Positions 17,255 to 24,782 of a stretch of DNA of 64,000 nt are shown piece by piece. The DNA lies in NCBI GenBank assembly GCA_934271235.1, contig CAKQQT010000012.1, positions 1-64,000 of the forward strand, in the 5' to 3' direction. The translations under genes were made by a program, and so were the position numbers. Each line of letters begins with the position of its first letter. The stretch's first letter is position 1. The DNA comes from an uncultured Clostridia bacterium (GTDB lineage Bacteria > Bacillota > Clostridia > Peptostreptococcales > Anaerovoracaceae). The notes below the pieces were generated by a model. That model saw only the letters and a list, made by a program, of their open reading frames with translations. It ran no database searches and had not been told where the DNA came from.

Positions 17255-17306
17255 GAAACAGCATGCAGGACCTGCGGCGCCGCCGCGGCGAAAGCATGCT
17301 GTTTTT
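17255..17306 (+). terminator. Terminator after ilvE
   Basis: AAACAGCATGC (17256-17266) pairs with GCATGCTGTTT (17294-17304), enclosing a GC-rich palindrome, followed by T residues. Confidence 0.8.
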
Positions 17307-17324
17307 GCGCGCGGTGTGGACTGC

Positions 17325-17430
17325 CTTGAGCCCTTGCGCACCTTGCCGCCCCTTGAGCGCCGTGCCCTGCCTTGATCCCTTGGCTCGCATTGTACGCCTT
17401 GCGCGCCGTGATATCCTTGCGTGCCCTCAA
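17325..17430 (+). repeat. Irregular CCTTGCGC-type repeat patch
   Basis: Short imperfect repetitions of CCTTGCGC(A/G)CC, CCTTGAGCGCCGTG and CCTTGATCCC occur several times in about 100 bp between the ilvE terminator and the inverted-repeat element. No reading frame or stable function is visible. Confidence 0.45.
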
Positions 17431-17451
17431 AGCGGGCCATTGAGAAAACTT

Positions 17452-17732
17452 GATGCATAAGACTGCTATCTTTTCGGCATTTTCTTCAAAAAAAAGCATG
17501 ACTTACCAAACGAAAAGCAGTTGTTCGCTTGCTGGGAAGATGGAAATTGTTTTGCGAAACGAAAAAGTAAGAATATTTTTATTACAAAAAACAAAAATAG
17601 GAAAAATGTGGAAACTGAGAACCAAACCCCGGGAAGAAAAAAGCAAAAAACAAGCTGCTCAACAGACGAACCATGCTTTTTTTTGCCGAAAATCGTAATT
17701 TAGCACCAGTTCTATGCATCATACTTTTTTCT
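17452..17732. mobile_element. Second MITE-like inverted-repeat element
   Basis: An AT-rich 280-bp unit bounded by TGATGCATA (left, about 17452) and TATGCATCA (right, about 17724). Inside these, TTTTCGGCA on the left matches TGCCGAAAA on the right, and AAAAAAAAGCATG (about 17494) matches CATGCTTTTTTTT (about 17670). The arms are imperfect over 45-60 bp with small insertions. No gene lies inside. Base composition is far lower in GC than the neighbours. The right end adjoins the promoter of the rlmD leader. Only one copy is in this window. Confidence 0.6.
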
Positions 17733-17739
17733 GCCGAAA

Positions 17740-17769
17740 CACTGGCGATCTTACCCACAATTTGATACA
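17740..17769 (+). promoter_or_regulatory. Promoter of the rlmD leader (extended -10)
   Basis: TGATACAAT forms an extended -10, with TGGCGA 17 bp upstream of TACAAT. The same arrangement (TGGCAT, 17 bp, TACAAT) precedes the tandem repeat upstream of rarA at about 51014-51042. The shared promoter-plus-repeat block suggests the two leaders have a common origin. Confidence 0.6.
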
Positions 17770-17885
17770 ATGTTCTTGGCACTGCGATTGCCAAGGCAAA
17801 GCCGCAGGCAGAGCAGATGCAAGACAGGTGCCCGAGCGAAGGCGAGCGGCAGCGAAGTTTGAATGGCGAAACAGACCAGATGCAA
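17770..17885 (+). repeat. 120-bp dispersed repeat, locus 2 (rlmD leader)
   Basis: Starts CTTGGCACTGCGATTGCCAAG, a 7-bp hairpin with a 7-nt loop, and continues with the family core AGGCAGAGCAGATGCAAGAC then AGGTGCCCGAGCGAAGGCGA. The 3' third diverges from the other copies. It lies between a promoter and the rlmD start codon, on the same strand. Confidence 0.78.
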
Positions 17886-17906
17886 ATAAAAAAACGGAGA
17901 AGCAAA

Positions 17907-19760
17907 ATGGAAAAAGGACAAATTGTAACATTGACCATAGAAGATATGAGCACCGAGGGGCAAGGGATCGGCAAACTGTACGAAGCCGGCGCTGCCGGCG
18001 CGAGCGCATCGTCCGATGCAGCCGGAGACAAGGTAGCGAGCGGCGGCCGGGAAGGCACGGCTGATACAGCAGGCAAGGCCGGCGGCCGGGAAGGCACGGC
18101 TGATACAGCAGGCAAGGCCGGCGCGGGGGAAGACGCAGCTGATACAGCGGGTGCGGCAGGTGCGGGGAAAGACGCAGCTGATACAGCGAGTACGGCCGGC
18201 GTGGGGAAAGGCGCGGCCGCAACCGCAGATGCGCGCGGCTTTGCGGTCTTTGTCAAGGATACGGTCGTCGGCGACCGCGTAAAGGTGGAACTGACCAAGG
18301 TGAAAAAACATTACGCATTCGGACGGGTGATCGAAGTGCTCGAAGCATCGCCGGAGCGGATCGAAGCGTTCTGCCCCTATCAGGACCGGTGCGGCGGGTG
18401 CGCCTACGGATCACTGCATTACGACGCGCAGCTTGCGCTCAAGGAAAAACAGGTACGCGATAAACTGATCCGTTTGGGAGGGCTTACGGATCCGGTGATC
18501 ATGCCGATCCTCGGTATGGAAGAAGAATCTTTCCGCTACCGGAGCAAAGCGGTGATGCCGGTCAGCACCGGCGGCCTGCTGACACAAAAAGGCGGGATCG
18601 TAAAACCGGTGCATGAACCGCGTATCGGTTTTTACCGCGCAAAAACCCACGAGGTCGTGGACTGCGAAGATTGCTGGCTGCAATCGGAACCGGCCATGGC
18701 AGCAGCGAACGCTCTGCGGCGTTTCATGGAAGAAGACCATATCACATCCTATGATCCGCGCTGGGAAAAAGGCCTGATGCGGCATCTGATCGTGCGGACT
18801 GCGGCCGGGACCGGTGAAGTCATGGTGATCCTGGTGATCAACGGTAAAGCGATCCCGAACGCGCAGAAACTGGTGCAGATGCTGGATGAAGCGATCTATC
18901 AGCTTCCGGTGTATGAAGATGGACCGTTGGCCGGAGTAGAATGGAATCTGGAGAGCGTGGTGCTGAACATCAACAAATCCAAGACTCTGGATGGACCGAT
19001 TCTGGGCGAAGAGTGCGTCACCATTGCCGGCAAACCGACAATCACGGAAGAAGTCGGCGGCCTGAAGTTTGAGATCTCACCGCTGTCGTTCTATCAGGTA
19101 AACCGGGAACAAATGGTGCGGCTTTATGAAAAAGCGTTGGAATATGCGGACCTGAAAGGCGGGGAAACGGTGCTCGACTTGTACTGCGGCGTGGGAACGA
19201 TCGGCCTCTTTGCGGCAGCCGAGATGGACCGCAGAGCAAAGGAGGAAAATTTCGGAGCACAAGCTTTGCGCAGCAGTCCGGTGGGCCGTGTGATCGGCAT
19301 CGAATCAGTCAAAGGTGCAGCCCTCGATGCGAACCGCAACGCAGTCATCAATGGTATCGTCAATGCGCGATACGTCTGCGGCAAGGCAGAGGAAGAACTG
19401 CCGAAGATGGTACGCACCAAAGCGCAGGAGGAAGCTGCCGCGCGCGAAGCGGCAAGGAAATTCGGAGAAGATGCGGCCAAGCGGGAAATCCTCAAAGATG
19501 AGGCACTGCGCGTCGCACACGCGGATGTTGCGATCCTCGATCCGCCGCGCGCAGGCTGCGAGCAGCCGCTTCTGCAGGCTGTCGTACAGGCCGCCCCGGA
19601 CCGCATCGTTTATGTTTCCTGTGATCCAGCAACTCTGGCACGCGACATCAAATGGCTCGGCGAACACGGCTATAAATTCCGGGAAGCCACCCCATGCGAC
19701 ATGTTCCCGTGGACGAGCCATGTTGAGACGGTCTGTTTGCTGTCAAGAAAAGATAAATAA
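17907..19760 (+). CDS. rlmD: 23S rRNA (uracil-5-)-methyltransferase RlmD-like, with repeat insertion in TRAM domain
   Basis: ATG 17907 behind ACGGAGA gives 617 residues. A TRAM domain begins at once (MEKGQIVTLTIEDMSTEGQG) but is split after GIGKLYE by about 80 residues of Ala/Gly/Asp/Thr repeats; the TRAM strand resumes at GFAVFVKDTVVGDRVKVEL. Iron-sulfur cysteines lie in CPYQDRCGGC, SAM site in LDLYCGVGTIGLF, and catalytic Cys in VSCDPATLARD. It methylates uridine in 23S rRNA (or tRNA; paralogues are hard to separate). Normal length is about 450-480, so the insertion and a further Ala/Glu-rich stretch (KAQEEAAAREAARKF) explain the excess. The gene sits behind one of the dispersed repeats. 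Confidence 0.88.
   Translation: MEKGQIVTLTIEDMSTEGQGIGKLYEAGAAGASASSDAAGDKVASGGREGTADTAGKAGGREGTADTAGKAGAGEDAADTAGAAGAGKDAADTASTAGVGKGAAATADARGFAVFVKDTVVGDRVKVELTKVKKHYAFGRVIEVLEASPERIEAFCPYQDRCGGCAYGSLHYDAQLALKEKQVRDKLIRLGGLTDPVIMPILGMEEESFRYRSKAVMPVSTGGLLTQKGGIVKPVHEPRIGFYRAKTHEVVDCEDCWLQSEPAMAAANALRRFMEEDHITSYDPRWEKGLMRHLIVRTAAGTGEVMVILVINGKAIPNAQKLVQMLDEAIYQLPVYEDGPLAGVEWNLESVVLNINKSKTLDGPILGEECVTIAGKPTITEEVGGLKFEISPLSFYQVNREQMVRLYEKALEYADLKGGETVLDLYCGVGTIGLFAAAEMDRRAKEENFGAQALRSSPVGRVIGIESVKGAALDANRNAVINGIVNARYVCGKAEEELPKMVRTKAQEEAAAREAARKFGEDAAKREILKDEALRVAHADVAILDPPRAGCEQPLLQAVVQAAPDRIVYVSCDPATLARDIKWLGEHGYKFREATPCDMFPWTSHVETVCLLSRKDK
18000..18236 (+). repeat. 39-bp tandem repeats inside rlmD
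   Basis: The insertion in the TRAM domain consists of 13-residue (39-bp) units: two nearly identical GGREGTADTAGKA units, then GAGEDAADTAGAA, GAGKDAADTASTA and a decayed last unit. All keep frame. The graded decay suggests recent expansion of the first two units. Confidence 0.85.
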
Positions 19761-19832
19761 AGGCTGAAAAGTGGCGTATATTCTAGCACCGCATTTTGAG
19801 AAAGGCTGGTAACCACCTGAAAAGAAATAAAT

Positions 19833-19875
19833 AAGGCTCCTCATTACCGGAAATTATTCAGTGGTGAGGAGCCTT
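19833..19875. terminator. Strong hairpin after rlmD
   Basis: AAGGCTCCTCA (19833-19843) and TGAGGAGCCTT (19865-19875) form an 11-bp stem. There is no T tract on the + strand, so it may be a terminator read from the other strand or the edge of the phage-derived debris that follows. Confidence 0.45.
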
Positions 19876-19884
19876 AGTGCGTCT

Positions 19885-20330
19885 ATGAAATTACGCACCA
19901 AGACCGAAACTTGGGACAGCAGAAAAGAAGCGGCAGATTTTTACCTCCGTGCCATCGCAGGCTCCGAGGGCAGCGAATGTGAACGCTACACAAAATCTAC
20001 ACGAAACTGCTTATTGGCAAGGAGGTCTGCACGGATGAATACTAAAGTGAAGGAGCAGATTCTCGCCATCCGTGCCACACCAAAGGCACATGGGCGGGAA
20101 AAGCGTTTGAACTGATAGATTGGCAGGAGCAGATTATTCGAGACGTATTCGGAACGCTCAAACCAAACGGCTGCCGTCAGTTCAATATGGCATACATTGA
20201 AATTCCGAAAAAACAGGGCAAGTCAGAACTTGCCGCTGTGATTGATGGTGCGGTGGCAACCATTATGGTACTCGACCGTGCAATCCGCTGTGGTACAGTA
20301 ACAGTGCTTCGGTCTACGATGACCGCTGGA
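19885..20330 (+). pseudogene. Fragments of a phage DNA-packaging module
   Basis: Three broken pieces in order. From ATG 19885, MKLRTKTETWDSRKEAADFY resembles a small phage protein; it shifts frame near 19989, where the expected end IYTKLLIGKEVCTDE is in another frame. ATG 20035 begins MNTKVKEQILAIRAT, the start of a DUF5049-like phage protein, cut after about 15 codons. From about 20090 a third frame reads LIDWQEQIIRDVFGTLKPNG then YIEIPKKQGKSELAA, the N-terminal ATPase part of a large terminase, also cut. A final short stretch (YDDRWILF) is unassigned. The order matches phage packaging regions. Nothing here is functional. Confidence 0.65.
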
Positions 20331-20350
20331 TTTTGTTTATATAATTTCAG

Positions 20351-20440
20351 AATAAATTCCCTTAAAAGTGCGATACTATTAAGGAAACTTCCCCTTAGCT
20401 CGTTGATTTTACCCTTATTTTCTGCTATAATTTAAGGGAA
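20351..20440 (+). promoter_or_regulatory. Promoter and repeated TTCCCTTA boxes upstream of the Fic gene
   Basis: TTGATT (20403-20408), 17-bp spacer, TATAAT (20426-20431). Around it lie TTCCCTTAA (about 20351), TTAAGGAA (about 20378), TACCCTTA (about 20411) and TTTAAGGGAA (20431-20440), alternately oriented copies of one motif that straddle the promoter. This fits an operator, possibly for the winged-helix end of the Fic protein itself. Confidence 0.55.
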
Positions 20441-20458
20441 TGACTCGGAGGTGAGGTT

Positions 20459-21505
20459 ATGAGAAATTTTAATTATTCTGAAATTAAGAATCAAAAGTGG
20501 GATTCAGATATCCTTGGTCTGATTGCAGCAATATATAAAGAAGCCGGAAAACAGGAAATGTATCTGAAACAGAGACCGGAGGAACTTGAGAAACTTGTTG
20601 AGATTGCAAAAATTCAAAGTACCGAAGCATCCAACGCTATCGAAGGCATTGTAACAACAAGCACCCGTATCAAGCAGTTGGTGGAAGAAAAAACTACACC
20701 AAAGAACCGTGATGAACAGGAAATTGCAGGCTACCGTGATGTATTGAACATTATTCACGAAAGTTTTGATGCGATTCCGATTTCGCAGAATTATATCTTG
20801 CAGCTTCATAAAATTCTGTATAGCCATATGAATAATCCTATGGCAGGAAGAACGAAAAGTGTGCAGAACTATATCAGCGCGACTTACCCGGACGGTCATG
20901 TGGAGACCTTGTTTACTCCCCTTGCGCCTTATGAAACACCGGAAGCATTGGATAGAATCTGTGAGGAATACAATCGTGTTATTGGAAATATGGAAGTCGA
21001 ACCGCTGATTGCGATTCCCGTATTTATTCATGATTTCCTATGTATCCATCCGTTCAACGATGGCAATGGCAGGATGAGCCGACTGCTCACAACCCTGTTG
21101 CTTTATAGAAGTGGTTTCTATGTTGGAAAGTATATCTCTTTGGAAGCCAAGATTGCCAAAAACAAAGACCTATATTATGACGCACTCAGTCAGGCGCAAA
21201 ACGGATGGCATGAAGGTACGGAGGACGCTGTTCCTTTCATCAAATATCTGCTTGGAACTGTTCTTGCTGCCTGCAAGGATTTTGAAGACCGCTTTGCGTT
21301 GGTAGAAACAAAACTGCCTGCTTTGGAAACCGTAAGACGTGCCACAATGAATAAAATCGGTCGATTTACCAAGCAGGACATTCGTGAACTTTGTCCGTCT
21401 CTCAGTATAAGTTCCATCGAAGGTGCCCTCCGTAAATTGGTCGCATCCGGTGAACTGAAACGAGAAGGCTCCGGGAAGAACATCTGTTATTACAGATTGA
21501 AGTGA
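20459..21505 (+). CDS. Fic-domain protein with self-inhibitory helix and C-terminal winged helix
   Basis: 348 residues, ATG 20459 behind CGGAGGTGAGG. The N-terminal helical part has the inhibitory motif SNAIEG at about 58-63 (pattern S/T-x-x-x-E-G/N), which marks a class II Fic protein that blocks its own ATP site. The catalytic loop is HPFNDGNGR at about 197-205. The C-terminal 70 residues resemble a winged helix (FTKQDIRELCPSLSISSIEG). Fic enzymes transfer AMP to protein hydroxyls; here all active residues are present. It lies alone among phage and BlaI debris, is lower in GC than its surroundings, and was probably acquired horizontally. Confidence 0.9.
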   Translation: MRNFNYSEIKNQKWDSDILGLIAAIYKEAGKQEMYLKQRPEELEKLVEIAKIQSTEASNAIEGIVTTSTRIKQLVEEKTTPKNRDEQEIAGYRDVLNIIHESFDAIPISQNYILQLHKILYSHMNNPMAGRTKSVQNYISATYPDGHVETLFTPLAPYETPEALDRICEEYNRVIGNMEVEPLIAIPVFIHDFLCIHPFNDGNGRMSRLLTTLLLYRSGFYVGKYISLEAKIAKNKDLYYDALSQAQNGWHEGTEDAVPFIKYLLGTVLAACKDFEDRFALVETKLPALETVRRATMNKIGRFTKQDIRELCPSLSISSIEGALRKLVASGELKREGSGKNICYYRLK

Positions 21506-21636
21506 TTCCATCAAATAAATATCCATTCCCTCAAAAAAACAACGAATTAAGGAAATGGTCATATTGATAAGGTTAAGCATCTATCGAAAATGATCGGTGC
21601 GAAAATTATTGAGAACCGGACGAAACAATATTGAAA

Positions 21637-21665
21637 CGATCAGATCTTTAGTGGTAGACTTCCTT
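21637..21665 (+). repeat. 29-bp dispersed repeat, copy 1
   Basis: CGATCAGATCTTTAGTGGTA followed by GACTTCCTT matches 41496-41525 with three substitutions. Both copies precede a transcription-regulator gene (BlaI here, TetR there) by roughly 100 bp. Confidence 0.5.
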
Positions 21666-21699
21666 TTTTTGTAAACCATGCTTAGACCGATTGACTTTT

Positions 21700-21746
21700 A
21701 TTGTCTAACGGTGTAGACTGCGATTGGAGTTTACTTGTGTAGACAA
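21700..21746 (+). promoter_or_regulatory. Possible BlaI operator palindromes
   Basis: GTCTA-ACGGTG-TAGAC at about 21703-21718 and CTTGT-GTAG-ACAAG at about 21734-21747 each have 5-bp arms and share TGTAGAC. They lie directly upstream of the blaI-like gene, and BlaI/MecI proteins bind palindromes containing TGTA/TACA, so these are reasonable autoregulatory sites. Confidence 0.4.
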
Positions 21747-21771
21747 GAAAGCTGTCAAGGAGGCTATGAAG

Positions 21772-22143
21772 ATGGAGATTCCGAAGATCCACGAAAGTGA
21801 ATATCGTTTTTGTTTGATCCTGTGGGAGCATGAGCCGGTGACTGCGGTCGAGCTCGTAAAGCTCTGTCAGGAGCAGCTTGGCTGGAAACGGACCACGACC
21901 TATACGGTGATCAAACGCCTTGGGGAACGTGGCGTATTAAAGAATGATAACAGCGTCGTTACATCGCTCGTTTCGAAAGACGAAGCGCAGATGTGTGAGA
22001 TCGATGAACTGGTGGAGAAAAAATTTGAGGGTTCTTTGCCGGCGTTTATTGTTGCGTTTACAAAACGTCAGGACCTATCCGAAAAAGATCTTGACGAGGT
22101 CCAGCGCATGATCGACCGCATCCGGAAAGGAGGCGCACGATGA
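21772..22143 (+). CDS. BlaI/MecI/CopY-family transcriptional repressor
   Basis: ATG 21772, eight bases after AAGGAGG, gives 123 residues. The winged helix covers about 5-75 (ESEYRFCLILWEHEPVTAVE then TTYTVIKRLGERGVL) and the dimerisation tail follows. Such repressors control beta-lactamase or other stress genes and are released when the partner BlaR1 metalloprotease senses drug. The stop codon overlaps the start of the BlaR1 gene, but that gene is broken, so induction through BlaR1 should be lost. Confidence 0.88.
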   Translation: MEIPKIHESEYRFCLILWEHEPVTAVELVKLCQEQLGWKRTTTYTVIKRLGERGVLKNDNSVVTSLVSKDEAQMCEIDELVEKKFEGSLPAFIVAFTKRQDLSEKDLDEVQRMIDRIRKGGAR

Positions 22144-22490
22144 GCACCGTCTTTTTGAAGATCCTGAATATGAGTATCGCAGCGAGTTGGCTTATTCCGG
22201 CGGTGCTGCTGCTCAGACTGATCTTGAAGAAAGCCCCTAAATGGGTGACGGTTTTCCTTTGGGGCATCGTCGCGGTCCGCTTGATCTGTCCGTTTTCTCT
22301 TGCGAGCGCATGGAGCCTGATCCCGAGTGCGGAAACCATACCCTTGGACATCGGCATGGATCCAACGCCTGCCATTCACAGCGGCATAGAGGCGATCAAT
22401 CAGGCAGTGAACCCGGTTCTCAGCCGCTCCAACACGCCGGTGCAAGGTGTGTTTTTCGCTAAGATTCTTGAAATAAAAGAAAAGCAATAA
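22140..22490 (+). pseudogene. Truncated BlaR1-type sensor (M56) gene
   Basis: Only 116 residues remain of a protein normally of 400 or more. Two membrane helices are readable (IAASWLIPAVLLLRLILKK and WVTVFLWGIVAVRLICPFSL) and the following SLIPSAETIPLDIGM is typical of M56 N-termini. The text then ends in an unrelated tail (FFAKILEIKEKQ) and stop. The zinc protease HExxH domain and any penicillin-binding domain are absent. Confidence 0.8.
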
Positions 22491-22502
22491 ATTATCACTT
22501 GC

Positions 22503-22551
22503 AAATACTCCGAAATCGCAGTAACATAAAAACTACGATTTCGGAGTATTT
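22503..22551 (+). promoter_or_regulatory. Perfect 16-bp inverted repeat before the first MarR gene
   Basis: AAATACTCCGAAATCG (22503-22518) and CGATTTCGGAGTATTT (22536-22551) are exact complements with a 17-nt loop. They end 7 bp before the GGAGG of the MarR gene. It could be a terminator for the BlaI unit (weak T tract ATTTGTT) or an operator/RNA switch in the MarR leader. Confidence 0.6.
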
Positions 22552-22569
22552 ATTTGTTGGAGGAAAACG

Positions 22570-23049
22570 ATGGAACCAAAGAGCAAGTACCAATTAGAAG
22601 AGCTGATCCAAATATACGAACGGATCGAAGATATCTACGACCGCTATGCGGCTTCGTCCGGGATCACGGATGCGGAGCTGTGCATTCTTTATGCACTGGC
22701 GGAACATAACGGAGACTATCTGCAGACGGATATCTGCCGCGGATGGTCTTACAGCCTGCAGACCATCCATACCGCCATTAAAAATATGGAAAAGAAAGGT
22801 TTCATCACCTTGCTCTGTCAGCCGGGAAATAAGAAGAACAAGTATATCCATCTGACGGAAGCAGGCGCAAAGCTGGTGGATAAGATCGCGCTGCCTCTGA
22901 TGCAGGCAGAACAGGAAGCGTTCTCCGCGCTGACCGAGGAAGAGCAGGCGCTGCTGCTGCCGCTTCTGCGGAAGCACGCGAATGCGCTCAAGACAGCGGT
23001 CGAAAAGATCCATCATCCAAAGGAGGAAGAAACATGTTCAAACTGCTGA
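22570..23049 (+). CDS. MarR-family regulator of the first ABC exporter operon
   Basis: 159 residues with ATG 22570 behind TTGGAGG. The winged helix includes ADGW-like recognition region SYSLQTIHTAIKNMEKKGFI and wing CQPGNKKNKYIHLTEAG. MarR repressors bind palindromes and release them on binding small aromatic ligands. The gene overlaps the first ABC gene by 16 bp, so it is first in the MarR-ABC-ABC operon and likely controls it. Confidence 0.9.
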   Translation: MEPKSKYQLEELIQIYERIEDIYDRYAASSGITDAELCILYALAEHNGDYLQTDICRGWSYSLQTIHTAIKNMEKKGFITLLCQPGNKKNKYIHLTEAGAKLVDKIALPLMQAEQEAFSALTEEEQALLLPLLRKHANALKTAVEKIHHPKEEETCSNC

Positions 23050-24782
23050 GATACCTGCGGCCCTACAAGGGGCGGGCGGCTCTGATGGTTTTCCTGCTGT
23101 TCGGGCAGGTACTGGGGACTTTATATATCCCGACCCTGACGGCGGACATTGTCAACAAGGGCATTGTCACCGGCATGGTGGACGAAGTCCGGAGGATCGG
23201 CGGCGCGATGCTGGCTGTCGCTGTGCTGACCGCCGCTGTCTCGATCCTGGAGACACGACTGTCTACTTCTGTTTTCGCAGCCGTGAGCCGGGATATCCGC
23301 TGCAGTTTTTTCCGCAGAGCGCAGGCGCTTACGATCAACGAGTTTAACCGCTTCGGCCCGGCCTCGATGATCACCCGCTGCACCAATGACCTGATGCAGA
23401 TCCAGCAGGGCTATATGGCCGCGACGGAGATGCTGCTGCCCGCGCCGATCATGACGGTCGCGGGACTTGTGCTGGCATTCCGCAAAAACAGCGGCATGGC
23501 GCTGCTGATCGTGGCGGCGATGGTGATCGTCTGCGTGCTCGTGGCAGCTGTCGGCTCCAAAGCGATCCGCCTCTTTGCCAGTCTGCAGACCATACTGGAT
23601 AAGATCAACCGCGTCCTGCGGGAAAATCTGACCGGCATCCGGGTCATCCGTGCGTTCAACCGCGCGGGATATGAAGAGGCACGGAGCGGCCGGATCTATG
23701 AAGAATATGCGGCGACTGCGATCCGTGTCAACCGGATCTTTGCTGTGCTGATGCCGGTCATCATGATGATCATGAATGTCTGCACAGTGCTGCTGATCGC
23801 CGTCGGCGGCCAGAGCGCGGCAAACGGGAGCATCGAGATCGGCGATATCATGGCCATGATCGAGTATGCATTCCTAATCCTGATGTATCTGATCATGGGG
23901 ATCATGGTAGCTATGATCATTCCGCGCGCGCAGACCTGTGCTGACCGTATCTGCGAAGTCCTGGAACTGCGATCCGAACAGGAACAGAAACCGGAAGCGG
24001 AAACTGCGCGGCAGATCAAAGCCGCGGCATCCTGTACCGCGCCCAAGCTGGAATTTCGCCATGTGACCTTTCAGTATCAAGGCGCAGAGGAACCGGTTTT
24101 GAGTGACATCAGTTTTACTGCCGAGGCCGGTAAAACGACTGCCATCATCGGGGCGACCGGCTCCGGCAAATCCACGATCGCGAATCTGATCCCGCGCTTT
24201 TATGACATCAAGAGCGGCAGCATCCTTCTGGACGGACAGGACATCACGACGATCTCGCTCGAAGCTCTGCGTGACCGTATCGGCTTCGTGCCGCAAAAGG
24301 CGTTCCTGTTCAGCGGTACGATCCTGGATAATTTCCGCCACGGGAAACCGGACGCCACGATGGAAGAGATACGTCATGCCGCCGAGGTCGCACAGATCGG
24401 CGATTTCATCAACGGTCTGGAGGATGGTTATGATACGGCAGTCGCACAGGGCGGCAGCAATTTTTCCGGCGGCCAGCGGCAGCGTCTTTCGATCGCCAGA
24501 GCTCTGGTCCGCAAACCGGAGATCTATGTTTTTGACGACAGCTTTTCGGCACTGGATTTCAAGACCGACGCCAAGCTTCGGGCAGCGCTGAAAGAAGAAG
24601 TCAAAGACGCGGCGATCATCCTTGTGGCGCAGCGGATCAGTACGATCTTAGACGCTGAACAGATCCTGGTCTTGGACGAGGGCCGGATCGCCGGGATTGG
24701 TACCCACCGGCAGCTGATGGCAGACTGCGAGATCTATCGGCAGATCGCCAAATCCCAATTAAGTGAGGAGGAACTTCAATGA
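23034..24782 (+). CDS. Heterodimeric ABC multidrug exporter, half with degenerate ATP site
   Basis: 582 residues: six membrane helices (about 15-310) then a nucleotide-binding domain. Walker A GATGSGKST and signature SGGQRQRLS are normal, but Walker B ends FDDSFSALD (Asp replacing catalytic Glu) and the H-loop is VAQRIST (Gln replacing His). This is the expected degenerate half of a LmrCD/BmrCD-type pair. The next gene overlaps by 4 bp and has the complete site. Together they would export hydrophobic drugs or lipids from the cytoplasmic membrane. Confidence 0.92.
   Translation: MFKLLRYLRPYKGRAALMVFLLFGQVLGTLYIPTLTADIVNKGIVTGMVDEVRRIGGAMLAVAVLTAAVSILETRLSTSVFAAVSRDIRCSFFRRAQALTINEFNRFGPASMITRCTNDLMQIQQGYMAATEMLLPAPIMTVAGLVLAFRKNSGMALLIVAAMVIVCVLVAAVGSKAIRLFASLQTILDKINRVLRENLTGIRVIRAFNRAGYEEARSGRIYEEYAATAIRVNRIFAVLMPVIMMIMNVCTVLLIAVGGQSAANGSIEIGDIMAMIEYAFLILMYLIMGIMVAMIIPRAQTCADRICEVLELRSEQEQKPEAETARQIKAAASCTAPKLEFRHVTFQYQGAEEPVLSDISFTAEAGKTTAIIGATGSGKSTIANLIPRFYDIKSGSILLDGQDITTISLEALRDRIGFVPQKAFLFSGTILDNFRHGKPDATMEEIRHAAEVAQIGDFINGLEDGYDTAVAQGGSNFSGGQRQRLSIARALVRKPEIYVFDDSFSALDFKTDAKLRAALKEEVKDAAIILVAQRISTILDAEQILVLDEGRIAGIGTHRQLMADCEIYRQIAKSQLSEEELQ

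Noticed and set aside
17582..18311. Minus-strand open frames over the rlmD insertion and leader
   Set aside because: They come from the Ala/Gly-rich repeats and the dispersed repeat read backwards; no ribosome site and no family.
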